NCBI GenBank assembly: GCA_002470465.1
Contig: DKMD01000040.1
Span: forward strand, 92,142-156,141
Direction of reading: 5' to 3'
DNA from: Pluralibacter sp. UBA7423
GTDB lineage: Bacteria > Pseudomonadota > Gammaproteobacteria > Enterobacterales > Enterobacteriaceae
Length of the DNA stretch: 64,000 nt
The notes under the pieces were generated by a model. That model was given only the letters and a program-made list of their open reading frames with translations, was not told the DNA's origin and did no database searches. A program made the position numbers and the translations under genes. Below are positions 32,722 to 43,619 of the stretch, in pieces; within the stretch, counting starts at the first letter, position 1; every line of letters begins with the position of its first letter.

Positions 32722-33075
32722 TCAGTTCGGGCACTTATAGACCTGGCCGATCATTTCGCTGTCGGTCGGGACGAAGCTGGAAAGCATTCCCTGAGTCGGG
32801 CTGCTGACGCCGTAAATCACGTTGCCGCCCATTTCCGCCGCCTGGTTGCGCAGCGCATTCGCCGCACCACGCATTGAACCGCCCTCTTCACCGCGCTGGC
32901 CAGAAAGCCAGTTGCTCTGCTTGCCCGTTGCGGAGCCAATCAGATGGCATTCGGTGCCCGGCTTATCTTCAACAAAGCGAACGTTTTGCCCGCCTGCGGT
33001 CAGTTCATTGCTGGAACTGCAGCCTGCCAGCATTAAAGCGGCACCGACGATCCCTGCACAGACTTTTACGCGCAT
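32722..33075 (-). CDS. yjeI: DUF4156 lipoprotein YjeI
   Basis: A 117-residue lipoprotein with signal MRVKVCAGIVGAALMLAGC (lipobox LAGC) and a DUF4156 mature domain containing GKQSNWLSGQRGEEGG and CHLIGSATG. Function is unknown; related proteins include small outer-membrane and Rcs-like lipoproteins. The start is placed at MRVKVC, which has AGGAA upstream; a ten-codon extension is rejected. It is downstream of groL, behind a terminator, and convergent with epmB. Confidence 0.92.
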   Translation of the reverse strand: MRVKVCAGIVGAALMLAGCSSSNELTAGGQNVRFVEDKPGTECHLIGSATGKQSNWLSGQRGEEGGSMRGAANALRNQAAEMGGNVIYGVSSPTQGMLSSFVPTDSEMIGQVYKCPN

Positions 33076-33147
33076 GTTATTCCTCGTTATTAGTGGGCTG
33101 GACACAACTTGTCCGAGTGAACGTTATACTAAAAAGATGACCAAAAG

Positions 33148-33186
33148 AAAAACCCCCGGGGCATGTTCTGCCACAGGGGTTTTCTA
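33148..33186 (-). terminator. Terminator of the groESL operon
   Basis: AAAACCCC and GGGGTTTT arms enclose a GC-rich region on the minus strand and end in a T-rich tail. It lies beyond the ERIC element that follows groL and before yjeI. Confidence 0.75.
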
Positions 33187-33209
33187 TTTTTTGCGAAATG
33201 TTTATTTAA

Positions 33210-33326
33210 TCGAATAATTCAAGTTGCAGAAAGGCGACAAGTGGGTGAATCCCCGAAAGCTTACTTAAGTAAGTGACCGGGGTGAACTCACGCAGTCAAC
33301 GCATCTGCGGCTTGAAGAATGAAGAT
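33210..33326. repeat. ERIC element
   Basis: The core GTGAATCCCC..AAGCTTAC followed by AAGTAAGTGACCGGGGTGA matches the conserved centre of the enterobacterial repetitive intergenic consensus, including a perfect CTTACTTAAGTAAG palindrome. It fills the space between groL and its terminator, ends within five bases of the groL stop codon, and would be transcribed as part of the groL 3' untranslated region. Confidence 0.9.
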
Positions 33327-33330
33327 TAAA

Positions 33331-34998
<1,668 letters not shown>

Positions 34999-35014
34999 TC
35001 AGTGTGCGAATGAA

Positions 35015-35374
<360 letters not shown>

Positions 35375-35387
35375 CTAGTGACGAGAG

Positions 35388-35418
35388 AGATGGGGATGGG
35401 AATTTTTCCTTCAAGGGG
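35388..35418 (-). promoter_or_regulatory. Sigma-32 heat-shock promoter of groES-groEL
   Basis: The minus strand reads CCCCCTTGAAG, then a spacer, then CCCCATCT, the heat-shock -35 and -10 elements in the same setting as the E. coli groE promoter. The leader to groS is about 70 bases. Confidence 0.85.
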
Positions 35419-35477
35419 GGCACATCAAAAAAATCTTCAGAATTGGCCTTAATTCACGAAACGAAGCTTTCAGAAGC

Positions 35478-35504
35478 AAAAGGCCCGGAAGTTCCGGGCC
35501 TTTC
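35478..35504 (-). terminator. Terminator of fxsA
   Basis: AGGCCCGGAA and TTCCGGGCCT arms form a ten-pair stem a few bases after the fxsA stop, with T's following on the minus strand and also on the plus strand. Confidence 0.85.
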
Positions 35505-35510
35505 ATCTGC

Positions 35511-35981
35511 TTAGCGATCGTCTTTATGATCGAGGCGCTCGTGCTGCTCATCCTTGCGCTGATACTCCCCTTCAAACGTGTCGCCTCCTTTCTCAGGCGA
35601 GGTGAAACCCCCACCCGGCGTGCGCGCAAAGCGCAGGTGCGGCATCAGCTTCAGCGTCAGGTGTTTTTGCACCGGCGGTAAAAGCAGAAGCAGGCCAAGG
35701 AAGTCGGTAAAGAAGCCCGGGATCACCAGCAACAGGCCAGAGATAATCAGCGATACGCTTTTAATCATCTCCGCCGCCGGGCTTTCACCCGCCTGCATTT
35801 TCTGCTGCATCAGCAGGAAGTTTTTGAAGCCCTGATGACGAATCAAAGACATCCCGATGACCGAGGTGAAAATCACCAGAATCAGCGTCAGGAAAACGCC
35901 CAGCACATGCGCGACCTGGATAAAAATCGAGATCTCGATGTAGACGTATAAAAAGATGGCAAGCAGCGGTATCCAGCGCAC
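35511..35981 (-). CDS. fxsA: Inner-membrane protein FxsA
   Basis: Polytopic membrane protein (156 aa) with hydrophobic segments at about residues 4-24, 27-45 and 75-103 and a charged cytoplasmic tail (EYQRKDEQHERLDHKDDR). In E. coli, overproduced FxsA relieves exclusion of phage T7 by the F plasmid, apparently by binding PifA. Its normal role is unknown. It stands alone between aspA and groS; the E. coli neighbour yjeH is absent on the groS side. Confidence 0.94.
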   Translation of the reverse strand: MRWIPLLAIFLYVYIEISIFIQVAHVLGVFLTLILVIFTSVIGMSLIRHQGFKNFLLMQQKMQAGESPAAEMIKSVSLIISGLLLVIPGFFTDFLGLLLLLPPVQKHLTLKLMPHLRFARTPGGGFTSPEKGGDTFEGEYQRKDEQHERLDHKDDR

Positions 35982-36111
35982 TGGTTTCTCCTGTGAAAAC
36001 CGCCGCTCGTAGCGACGGTTTGAATGGGTTTGCGATTCGCGTATTCAGGAGATGGAGGCAAAAAAACCTTTTTCAATCCGCTGCATCACGCTTTTTTCCC
36101 GTACGGTTTTT

Positions 36112-36182
36112 GCGGTGATTCATTTCACAGATTAATAAATCGGATGCGGGTCGGCGCAGTTTAAGTGATCCAGGTTACGGCA
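36112..36182 (+). promoter_or_regulatory. Candidate CRP sites upstream of aspA
   Basis: The 334-bp gap between fxsA and aspA holds two sequences like the CRP half-sites TGTGA-N6-TCACA: GGTGATTCATTTCACA (36114-36129) and AGTGATCCAGGTTACG (36164-36179). CRP control of aspA is known in E. coli. A TATAAG possible -10 box lies near 36275. The remainder of the gap shows nothing definite. Confidence 0.5.
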
Positions 36183-36315
36183 ATTCGCTATTATCAGCAT
36201 ATGATCGTGGGCATCGGGCCGATTAAGGAAATAATCGTCGGCCAAAAAACAGACAAGACTCCACTCGTCCTGTGTATAAGATGAATTCATTAGCAGCTTA
36301 ATCAAGAAGGTTCAC

Positions 36316-37752
36316 ATGTTAAACAACATTCGTATCGAAGAAGATTTGTTGGGTACCAGGGAAGTTCCAGCGGACGCGTACTACGGCGTCCACACTCTGA
36401 GAGCGATTGAAAACTTCTACATCAGCAACAGTAAAATCAGCGATATCCCCGAATTCGTTCGCGGTATGGTGATGGTGAAGAAGGCCGCCGCGCTGGCGAA
36501 CAAAGAGCTGCACACCATTCCAAAAGGTGTCGCTGACGCCATTATTGCCGCATGTGATGAAGTCCTGAATAACGGCAAATGCATGGATCAGTTCCCGGTT
36601 GACGTCTATCAGGGCGGCGCAGGCACCTCCGTGAACATGAACACCAACGAAGTGCTGGCCAATATCGGCCTCGAACTGATGGGCCATCAGAAAGGTGAAT
36701 ACCAGTATCTGAACCCGAACGACCACGTTAACAAATGCCAGTCCACCAACGACGCCTACCCGACCGGCTTCCGCATCGCGGTGTACGCGTCCGTGGTGAA
36801 ACTGATTGACGCCATCAATCAGTTAGGTGACGGCTTCCAGCGCAAGTCGGTCGAATTCCAGGATATCCTGAAGATGGGCCGCACTCAGTTGCAGGACGCA
36901 GTGCCGATGACCCTCGGCCAGGAATTCCACGCGTTCAACGTTCTGCTGAACGAAGAGACGAAGAACCTGTTGCGCACCTCTGAACTGCTGCTGGAAGTGA
37001 ACCTCGGCGCAACCGCCATCGGTACGCGCCTGAACACTCCGGACGGCTACCAGCAGCTGGCGGTACAGAAGCTGGCAGAAGTCGCTAACATGCCGGTGGT
37101 GCCTGCCGAAGACCTGATTGAAGCAACCTCTGACTGCGGCGCTTATGTAATGGTTCACAGCTCGCTGAAACGTCTGGCGGTGAAGCTGTCGAAAATCTGT
37201 AATGACCTGCGCCTGCTCTCTTCTGGCCCGCGCGCTGGCCTGAACGAAATCAACCTGCCGGAGCTGCAGGCGGGTTCTTCTATCATGCCAGCCAAAGTGA
37301 ACCCGGTTGTGCCGGAAGTCGTTAACCAGGTGTGCTTCAAGGTTATCGGCAACGACACCACCGTCACCATGGCCTCCGAAGCGGGTCAGCTGCAGCTGAA
37401 CGTGATGGAGCCAGTGATTGGCCAGGCCATGTTCGAATCCATCCACATTCTCACCAACGCCTGCTACAACCTGCTGGAAAAATGCATCAACGGTATTACC
37501 GCGAACAAAGAAGTGTGTGAGGGCTACGTCTATAACTCCATCGGCATCGTGACCTACCTGAACCCGTTCATTGGCCACCACAACGGCGATATCGTCGGTA
37601 AAATCTGTGCCGAAACCGGCAAGAGCGTGCGTGAAGTGGTGCTGGAGCGTGGCCTGCTGACCGAGGCCGAACTGGACGATATCTTCTCCCCGCAGAACCT
37701 GATGCACCCGGCCTATAAAGCTAAGCGTTTTACCGATGAAAGCGAACAGTAA
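36316..37752 (+). CDS. aspA: Aspartate ammonia-lyase
   Basis: Reversible cleavage of aspartate to fumarate and ammonia; anaerobically it supplies fumarate to the Frd complex encoded nearby. It belongs to the fumarase/aspartase superfamily, with the signature loop [11 protein letters not shown] near residue 317, the substrate segment [10 protein letters not shown] near 100 and [11 protein letters not shown] near 138. The length of 478 aa matches E. coli. dcuA follows after 114 bases and a terminator-like hairpin. Confidence 0.98.
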   Translation: MLNNIRIEEDLLGTREVPADAYYGVHTLRAIENFYISNSKISDIPEFVRGMVMVKKAAALANKELHTIPKGVADAIIAACDEVLNNGKCMDQFPVDVYQGGAGTSVNMNTNEVLANIGLELMGHQKGEYQYLNPNDHVNKCQSTNDAYPTGFRIAVYASVVKLIDAINQLGDGFQRKSVEFQDILKMGRTQLQDAVPMTLGQEFHAFNVLLNEETKNLLRTSELLLEVNLGATAIGTRLNTPDGYQQLAVQKLAEVANMPVVPAEDLIEATSDCGAYVMVHSSLKRLAVKLSKICNDLRLLSSGPRAGLNEINLPELQAGSSIMPAKVNPVVPEVVNQVCFKVIGNDTTVTMASEAGQLQLNVMEPVIGQAMFESIHILTNACYNLLEKCINGITANKEVCEGYVYNSIGIVTYLNPFIGHHNGDIVGKICAETGKSVREVVLERGLLTEAELDDIFSPQNLMHPAYKAKRFTDESEQ

Positions 37753-37773
37753 TAATTCAGGTTAAAATCAGGC

Positions 37774-37805
37774 AAGGCACGTCGGCTGACGTGCCTTTTT
37801 TCTTT
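37774..37805 (+). terminator. Terminator after aspA
   Basis: AAGGCACGTC and GACGTGCCTT pair around GGCT, followed by six T's. Some read-through into dcuA is likely, as in E. coli. Confidence 0.85.
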
Positions 37806-37866
37806 TCTGGAACATCAAAAAAATAACATTTAAGTATCCAACATCTAACAATCAAGGGAAGCGATC

Positions 37867-39168
37867 ATGATAGTCATCGAACTTATCATTGTATTAGCGG
37901 CGATCTTTCTCGGCGCCAGATTAGGGGGAATTGGCATTGGCTACGCGGGTGGCCTTGGCGTTCTGGTGCTTGCCGCCATTGGCGTTGAGCCCGGCAAAAT
38001 TCCGTTCGACGTTATCTCCATCATCATGGCGGTGATTGCAGCGATTTCCGCGATGCAAATCGCCGGTGGTCTGGATTACCTCGTGAATCAGACGGAAAAA
38101 CTGCTGCGCCGTAACCCGAAATACATCACCATTCTGGCTCCCATCGTTACCTACTTCCTGACTATATTTGCCGGTACCGGCAACATCTCGCTGGCCACGC
38201 TGCCGGTGATTGCCGAAGTGGCAAAAGAGCAAGGCGTTAAGCCATGCCGCCCGCTCTCAACCGCCGTGGTCTCTGCGCAGATTGCGATTACCGCTTCGCC
38301 GATTTCCGCCGCCGTGGTGTACATGTCTTCGGTGATGGAAGGTCACGGCGTCAGCTACATCCACCTGCTCTCCGTGGTCATTCCGTCCACGCTGCTGGCA
38401 GTGCTGCTGATGTCGTTCCTCGTCACCATGCTGTTTAACTCTAAGCTTTCCGACGATCCGGTGTACCTCAAGCGCCTGGAAGAAGGGTTAATTGAGCTGC
38501 GCGGTGAACGCCAGATGGAGATCAAACCGAAGGCGAAACTGTCGGTGCTCCTGTTCCTGCTTGGCGTGGTCTGCGTGGTGGCTTATGCCATCGTTAACAG
38601 CCCAAGCCTTGGTCTGGTTGCCAAACCGTTGATGAACACCACTAACGCGATTCTGATCATCATGCTGAGCGTCGCCACTCTGACGACGATTATCTGTAAG
38701 GTCGAAACCGACAGCATTCTGAGCTCCAGCACCTTCAAGGCGGGCATGAGCGCCTGTATCTGTATTCTCGGCGTGGCCTGGCTAGGCGACACCTTCGTCT
38801 CCCACAACATTGACTGGATCAAAGAGACGGCCGGCAGCGTGATTCAGGGCCATCCGTGGCTTCTGGCGGTGATCTTCTTCTTCGCCTCCGCCCTGCTCTA
38901 TTCTCAGGCGGCGACGGCGAAAGCCCTGATGCCGATGGCGCTGGCGCTGAACGTCTCCCCACTGACTGCCGTAGCCTCTTTCGCTGCGGTATCCGGCCTG
39001 TTCATTCTGCCGACCTACCCGACGCTTGTCGCCGCGGTACAGATGGATGACACAGGCACCACGCGCATTGGCCGCTTCGTGTTTAACCATCCGTTCTTCA
39101 TTCCCGGCACCATGGGCGTCATTTTCTCAGTGTGCTTCGGCTTCCTGATTGGCAGCTTCGCTCTTTAA
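37867..39168 (+). CDS. dcuA: Anaerobic C4-dicarboxylate transporter DcuA
   Basis: Inner-membrane carrier for aspartate, fumarate, malate and succinate that allows uptake of aspartate and export of succinate during fumarate respiration. The 433-residue protein has about ten or more membrane segments and the Dcu-family start MIVIELIIVLAAIFLGARLGG. It acts with AspA just upstream: aspartate enters, is deaminated to fumarate and reduced by FrdABCD. Confidence 0.97.
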   Translation: MIVIELIIVLAAIFLGARLGGIGIGYAGGLGVLVLAAIGVEPGKIPFDVISIIMAVIAAISAMQIAGGLDYLVNQTEKLLRRNPKYITILAPIVTYFLTIFAGTGNISLATLPVIAEVAKEQGVKPCRPLSTAVVSAQIAITASPISAAVVYMSSVMEGHGVSYIHLLSVVIPSTLLAVLLMSFLVTMLFNSKLSDDPVYLKRLEEGLIELRGERQMEIKPKAKLSVLLFLLGVVCVVAYAIVNSPSLGLVAKPLMNTTNAILIIMLSVATLTTIICKVETDSILSSSTFKAGMSACICILGVAWLGDTFVSHNIDWIKETAGSVIQGHPWLLAVIFFFASALLYSQAATAKALMPMALALNVSPLTAVASFAAVSGLFILPTYPTLVAAVQMDDTGTTRIGRFVFNHPFFIPGTMGVIFSVCFGFLIGSFAL

Positions 39169-39281
39169 CGCCTTTCGGGATGTAAAATTACTTAAAGTCG
39201 GGCCGCTCAGCGGCCCGGGTCGTTCATGTCTCCTCCCCACATCGTGCTATAGTGCCTTTTTTCGCCGATACGAGGTTGCCG

Positions 39282-39605
39282 ATGACCCAGCCAGACGCCG
39301 TTGTTGTTCTCTGTACCGCCCCGGACGAAGCCACTGCCCAGGATCTAGCCGCCAAAGTGCTGGCGGAAAAACTCGCCGCCTGCGTGACGCTGCTGCCCGG
39401 CGCCACATCGCTTTATTACTGGGAAGGCAAGCTGGAGCAGGAGTATGAAGTGCAAATGCTGCTGAAGTCCGATACCGCTCATCAGCAGGCGCTGCTGGAT
39501 TGTCTGAAGTCACATCACCCGTATCAAACCCCGGAACTGCTGGTTTTACCCGTTTCCCACAGAGACAACGATTACTTCTCATGGCTCAACGCATCCTTAC
39601 GCTGA
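39282..39605 (+). CDS. cutA: Divalent-cation tolerance protein CutA
   Basis: Small trimeric cytoplasmic protein with a ferredoxin-like fold, related in shape to PII, long linked with copper tolerance though its biochemical role is unsettled. The core [25 protein letters not shown] and the later [15 protein letters not shown] are conserved. The start MTQPDAV with AGG upstream gives 107 aa, slightly shorter at the N-terminus than the 112-aa E. coli form. The end overlaps the dsbD start by 25 bases. Confidence 0.95.
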   Translation: MTQPDAVVVLCTAPDEATAQDLAAKVLAEKLAACVTLLPGATSLYYWEGKLEQEYEVQMLLKSDTAHQQALLDCLKSHHPYQTPELLVLPVSHRDNDYFSWLNASLR

Positions 39606-41338
39606 TCCTGCTGCTGTGCAGCACATCGGCCTTCGCCGGGTTATTTGACGCACCCGGCCGCTCAAACTTCATCTCAGCCGATCAGGCCTTTGCTTTTGAT
39701 TTTCAACAGAATGAGCACGACCTCAATCTGAGCTGGCAGATAAAAGATGGCTACTACCTGTATCGTAAGCAGGTCAGCATCACGCCAGCCCAGGCATCCG
39801 TGTCGCCGCTGGCGATGCCGGAGGGTGAGTGGCATGAAGATGAATTCTTTGGCAAAAGCGAAATTTATCGCCATCGGCTGATGCTGCCCGTTACGGTTAA
39901 GCAGGCTGATAAAGGCGCCACGCTGACGGTCACGTATCAGGGCTGTGCCGAAGCGGGTTTCTGCTATCCGCCTGAAACGAAAGTGGTGCCGCTGAGCGCT
40001 GTAGTGGCTTTGGCTGCCGAACGCCCTCTCCCTGACCCTCTCCCCCAGGAGAGGGAAAAAGAAGGCAATTCAGATGCCAGTCACTCCCTCTCCCCAGGGG
40101 AAAGTAGAAATGCTGAATCTGACTCAGAGCTCCCCTTCTCTGCCCTGTGGGCGCTGCTAATCGGTATCGGCATCGCCTTCACCCCCTGCGTGCTGCCGAT
40201 GTATCCGCTGATCTCCGGCATTGTCCTTGGCGGGCAGAAACGTCTCTCCATGGGCCGGGCACTGTTGTTGGCCTTCGTTTACGTTCAGGGGATGGCGCTC
40301 ACCTACACGGCGCTGGGCCTCGTGGTCGCCGCGGCCGGCATGAAGTTCCAGGCCGCGCTTCAGCATCCCTATGTTCTCATTGGCCTGTCAGCCGTCTTTA
40401 TTCTGCTGGCGCTCTCCATGTTTGGCCTGTTCAGCCTGCAGCTGCCCTCGTCGCTGCAAACGCGCCTGACGCTGATGAGCAACCGCCAACAAGGTGGCTC
40501 CGCAGGTGGCGTGTTCGCGATGGGCGCCATCGCCGGGCTGATTTGCTCGCCCTGCACCACCGCGCCGCTGAGCGCCATTTTGCTGTACATCGCCCAGAGC
40601 GGAAACCTGTGGCTCGGCGGCGGTACGCTTTATCTGTACGCGCTGGGTATGGGTCTGCCGCTGATTCTGGTGACCGTCTTCGGCAACCGCCTGCTGCCGA
40701 AAAGCGGTCCGTGGATGGCGCAGGTCAAAATTGCTTTCGGGTTTGTGATTCTTGCGCTGCCGGTGTTCCTGCTGGAGCGCATTATCGGTGACGTCTGGGG
40801 CTTACGTTTGTGGTCGATGCTGGGTATCGCCTTCTTTGGCTGGGCATTTATCACCAGCCTTTCGGCAAATAAGCCGTGGCTGCGCGTGGTGCAGATTATC
40901 CTGCTGGCCGCCGCGCTGGTCAGCGCCCGCCCGCTGCAGGACTGGGCATTTGGCGCTGCGCAAACGCAGCAGCAGGCACATCTGGACTTCAAGCGCATCA
41001 GCAACGTGGACGAACTCAGCCAGGCGCTTGCCGAGGCGAAAGGCAAACCGGTGATGCTCGATCTTTACGCAGACTGGTGCGTGGCATGTAAAGAGTTTGA
41101 GAAATACACCTTTAGCGATCCACAGGTGCAACAAGCGTTAAAAAGCAGCGTTTTATTGCAGGCCGACGTGACGCGCAACACAGCGCAGGACGTCGCCTTG
41201 CTGAAAGAGTTGCAAGTTCCGGGTCTGCCGACCATTCTGTTTTTCGATACCGCAGGCAAAGAGATCCCATCCATGCGGGTTGCCGGGTTTATGGATGCCG
41301 CCACCTTTCAGGCGCATTTGCAGAAACGGGCCCGGTAA
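39581..41338 (+). CDS. dsbD: Thiol:disulfide interchange protein DsbD
   Basis: Carries reducing power from cytoplasmic thioredoxin across the inner membrane to DsbC, DsbG and CcmG. Order: signal peptide, periplasmic alpha domain with the CAEAGFC pair, linker, eight-segment membrane domain with cysteines in FTPCVLP and [11 protein letters not shown], and a periplasmic thioredoxin-like gamma domain with DWCVACKEF. All three cysteine pairs are intact. The linker at about residues 147-184 is unlike E. coli: it is encoded by two REP-like palindromes read in frame ([13 protein letters not shown], later SLSPGESRN). The total is 585 aa, longer than the E. coli protein. Start overlaps cutA. Confidence 0.96.
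   Translation: MAQRILTLILLLCSTSAFAGLFDAPGRSNFISADQAFAFDFQQNEHDLNLSWQIKDGYYLYRKQVSITPAQASVSPLAMPEGEWHEDEFFGKSEIYRHRLMLPVTVKQADKGATLTVTYQGCAEAGFCYPPETKVVPLSAVVALAAERPLPDPLPQEREKEGNSDASHSLSPGESRNAESDSELPFSALWALLIGIGIAFTPCVLPMYPLISGIVLGGQKRLSMGRALLLAFVYVQGMALTYTALGLVVAAAGMKFQAALQHPYVLIGLSAVFILLALSMFGLFSLQLPSSLQTRLTLMSNRQQGGSAGGVFAMGAIAGLICSPCTTAPLSAILLYIAQSGNLWLGGGTLYLYALGMGLPLILVTVFGNRLLPKSGPWMAQVKIAFGFVILALPVFLLERIIGDVWGLRLWSMLGIAFFGWAFITSLSANKPWLRVVQIILLAAALVSARPLQDWAFGAAQTQQQAHLDFKRISNVDELSQALAEAKGKPVMLDLYADWCVACKEFEKYTFSDPQVQQALKSSVLLQADVTRNTAQDVALLKELQVPGLPTILFFDTAGKEIPSMRVAGFMDAATFQAHLQKRAR
40022..40107. repeat. REP-like palindromes inside the dsbD coding region
   Basis: Two degraded copies of the CCCTCTCCC family, at 40023-40055 (CCCTCTCCCTGACCCTCTCC..GGAGAGGG) and 40084-40107 (CCCTCTCCCCAGGGG), separated by about 28 A/G-rich bases. 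The same repeat is intergenic elsewhere in the window. The inserted length keeps the frame and contains no stop. Confidence 0.85.
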
Positions 41339-41374
41339 ACGACACTTTTAAAGGGATAGACGGAGGACAAAGCC

Positions 41375-41950
41375 GTGCAACGCGAAGACGTACTGGGGAA
41401 AGCCCTGCAATTACTTGAGATTAAAGGTATTGCTGACACGACGCTGGAAATGGTGGCCGAAGAGGTTGCCACGCCGCTTGATGAACTGACGCGCTTCTGG
41501 CCCGATAAAGAAGCGCTGCTGTATGACGTGCTGCGCCATCTCAGCCAGCAGGTTGATATCTGGCGTCGCCAGCTGATGCTGAACGATGAGCTGAGCAATG
41601 AGCAAAAAGTGCTGGCCCGCTACAGTGCGCTCACCGAATGCGTCAGCAACAATCGCTATCCTGGCTGCCTGTTTATCGCAGCCTGTACGTTTTATCCGGA
41701 CCCTGAGCACCCTATTCACCAGCTTGCGGACCTGCAAAAACGTGCTGCCCATGAGTTTACGCACGAGCTGCTGACGAAGCTTGAAGTGGACGATCCGACG
41801 ATGGTCGCCAAACAAATGGAGCTGGTGCTGGAGGGCTGCCTGAGCCGCCTGCTGGTAAAACGCAGCCAGCAGGATGTCGATACCGCTCAGCGTCTGGCTG
41901 AGGATATTTTACGCTTTGCTCAATGCCGTTCAGGTGGCGCACTGACCTGA
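41375..41950 (+). CDS. yjdC: TetR-family regulator YjdC
   Basis: A 191-residue protein with a TetR helix-turn-helix at the N-terminus ([32 protein letters not shown]) and a helical C-terminal ligand or dimer domain. Targets are not evident. The start is GTG, 36 bases after the dsbD stop, with AGGA-type bases upstream. It is the last core gene before tRNA-Phe, as in E. coli. Confidence 0.9.
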   Translation: MQREDVLGKALQLLEIKGIADTTLEMVAEEVATPLDELTRFWPDKEALLYDVLRHLSQQVDIWRRQLMLNDELSNEQKVLARYSALTECVSNNRYPGCLFIAACTFYPDPEHPIHQLADLQKRAAHEFTHELLTKLEVDDPTMVAKQMELVLEGCLSRLLVKRSQQDVDTAQRLAEDILRFAQCRSGGALT

Positions 41951-42035
41951 GCGCAAATTTGTCAGTGAAAATCGCAGCGAAATTATGCAAATTGCCGCAA
42001 AGTTAAGCAACCACACCCGTTTTCCTTGATTAGGG

Positions 42036-42064
42036 TTGACGGGCATCGCCGATTAGGGTTTAAT
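42036..42064 (+). promoter_or_regulatory. Promoter of tRNA-Phe
   Basis: TTGACG and TTTAAT with a 17-base spacer, about ten bases before the mature tRNA 5' end. Confidence 0.8.
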
Positions 42065-42074
42065 TCGCCCCGTT

Positions 42075-42150
42075 GCCCGGATAGCTCAGTCGGTAGAGCA
42101 GGGGATTGAAAATCCCCGTGTCCTTGGTTCGATTCCGAGTCCGGGCACCA
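42075..42150 (+). tRNA. tRNA-Phe(GAA), integration site of the island
   Basis: A 76-base cloverleaf with anticodon GAA (GGGATTGAAAATCCCC arm) and encoded CCA. It corresponds to pheU of E. coli, which is also beside dsbD-yjdC. A P4-type integrase starts 175 bases downstream, so the tRNA 3' part should be attL. The second copy of that end (attR) was not found in the window, so the island probably extends past it. Confidence 0.97.
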
Positions 42151-42287
42151 CTTTCACTTCTATGTATGTCTCCCAAACTCCACAAAACTCAAGTATAATC
42201 ACTGCCATACGTCACTTTCTGACATTTCGAACTCCACTGACCTCAACCCAACTCTCTCTAAATCAAGTTGTATCTGGGGGCTTTTCA

Positions 42288-42323
42288 GGGGGCTCTTTGT
42301 GTTCAATGAAAATTGAGGCCCCC
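42288..42323 (+). promoter_or_regulatory. Hairpin covering the integrase ribosome-binding site
   Basis: GGGGGCTC can pair with GAGGCCCCC (one bulged G). The second arm contains the GAGG Shine-Dalgarno and ends two bases before the integrase ATG, so initiation could be limited by RNA structure. The 175-base gap between tRNA and integrase also holds a TATAAT near 42196. Confidence 0.45.
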
Positions 42324-42325
42324 AT

Positions 42326-43501
42326 ATGGCACTGACAGCCCGGCAGGTCGAGACCGCCAAGCCTAAAGAGAAGGACTATAAACTCTCTGACGAGCGTGGC
42401 CTTTTTCTTCTGGTGACCACCACAGGAAAACGATACTGGCGTATGAAATACCGTATAGCCGGTAAAGAGAAAAAGTTATCTATCGGCGTTTATCCTGAAG
42501 TCTCTCTGGCTGATGCACGTGTAAAACGCGATGAGGCCAGAAAGGTAATTGCTGATGGTGGCGACCCAAGCGAGAAAAAGCAGCTCGAAAAACTCGCCAA
42601 AAAGATATCCGTCGTTAATACCTTCAGAGTGCTCGCTATGGAGTGGCACAAGCACAAGTGTATCTCATGGTCGGAAAGCTACGCAGAAAGCGTTATGGAA
42701 GCGCTGGAGAAGGATATCTTCCCTTATGTGGGTAAACGCCCTGTCGCAGAGATCCTTCCTCTGGAGATGCTGGAGGTTTTACGTCTGATTGAAAAACGTG
42801 GTTCGCTGGAAAAATTACGTAAGGTCAGGCAGTACTGCAATCAGATCTTCCGCTACGCCATCGCAACAGGACGTGCGACGATTAATCCAGCAGCAGAACT
42901 GACCGGTACGCTGACCGCACCAAAAACCGAGCACTTCCCTCACCTACAGGCATCCGAGTTACCCGCATTTCTTGCCAGTCTGGCTGATTACCATGGCAGT
43001 TGCATTACGCGTATGGCAACCAGTCTGCTGCTGCTGACAGGAGTACGTACTATTGAACTACGCGCTGCGGAATGGCAAGAGTTTGATCTGGAGAATGCGT
43101 TATGGACAATCCCTGAAAGCCGCATGAAGAAACGCCGTAAGCATCTGGTGCCTTTGTCAGACCAGGTTCTGGCGATCCTGCAGGAACTCCGCACTTATAC
43201 CGGTCAGTATCAACTCGTGTTTCCAGGGCGTTGTAATATTAACAAGCCGATGAGTGAAGCCAGTATTAACATGGTGATCAAACGTATCGGCTATGATGGT
43301 AAAGCTACAGGCCATGGCTTTCGGCACACTATGAGTACTATTTTGCATGAGCAGGGCTTTAATACTGCATGGATCGAGATGCAGCTGGCTCATGTGGATA
43401 AGAATAGTATTCGCGGAACCTATAACCACGCACAGTATCTGGAAAACCGCCGCGAGATGATGCAATGGTATGCAGATCACATCAGCAGAATGACTGATTA
43501 A
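42326..43501 (+). CDS. P4-type tyrosine integrase
   Basis: Site-specific recombinase that inserts and excises the element at tRNA-Phe. The N-terminal arm-type binding domain (GLFLLVTTTGKRYWRMKYRI, DUF4102) is followed by the SAM-like core-binding domain. The catalytic domain has its first arginine in TGVRTIELR, HGFRHT for the histidine-arginine pair, the second histidine in QLAHVD, and the likely nucleophile tyrosine in TYNHA. The C-terminal RREMMQWYADHI is typical of P4 integrases. The 391-aa length and all catalytic residues are intact, so the enzyme looks functional. Confidence 0.95.
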   Translation: MALTARQVETAKPKEKDYKLSDERGLFLLVTTTGKRYWRMKYRIAGKEKKLSIGVYPEVSLADARVKRDEARKVIADGGDPSEKKQLEKLAKKISVVNTFRVLAMEWHKHKCISWSESYAESVMEALEKDIFPYVGKRPVAEILPLEMLEVLRLIEKRGSLEKLRKVRQYCNQIFRYAIATGRATINPAAELTGTLTAPKTEHFPHLQASELPAFLASLADYHGSCITRMATSLLLLTGVRTIELRAAEWQEFDLENALWTIPESRMKKRRKHLVPLSDQVLAILQELRTYTGQYQLVFPGRCNINKPMSEASINMVIKRIGYDGKATGHGFRHTMSTILHEQGFNTAWIEMQLAHVDKNSIRGTYNHAQYLENRREMMQWYADHISRMTD

Positions 43502-43517
43502 AGGTCTTATCCTCTTT

Positions 43518-43558
43518 AAGGGCCTCATCACGCTTCGTGATCAGTGGCCCTTTTTTTC
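43518..43558 (+). terminator. Terminator of the integrase gene
   Basis: AGGGCC and GGCCCT outer arms and ATCACG/CGTGAT inner arms form a long stem followed by seven T's, between the convergent integrase and kwaB genes. Confidence 0.85.
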
Positions 43559-43619
43559 CTTATCCCGGAGGGATACATCATCGTTTCCCGTAATCTAGTA
43601 TTTACCTCCGGCATTATAT

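Noticed and set aside
40022..40130. dsbD as a disrupted pseudogene
   Set aside because: The inserted repeats keep the frame, contain no stop, and all catalytic cysteine pairs are present.
42151..42325. Second tRNA copy or attR next to the integrase
   Set aside because: No repeat of the tRNA 3' end was found in this gap.
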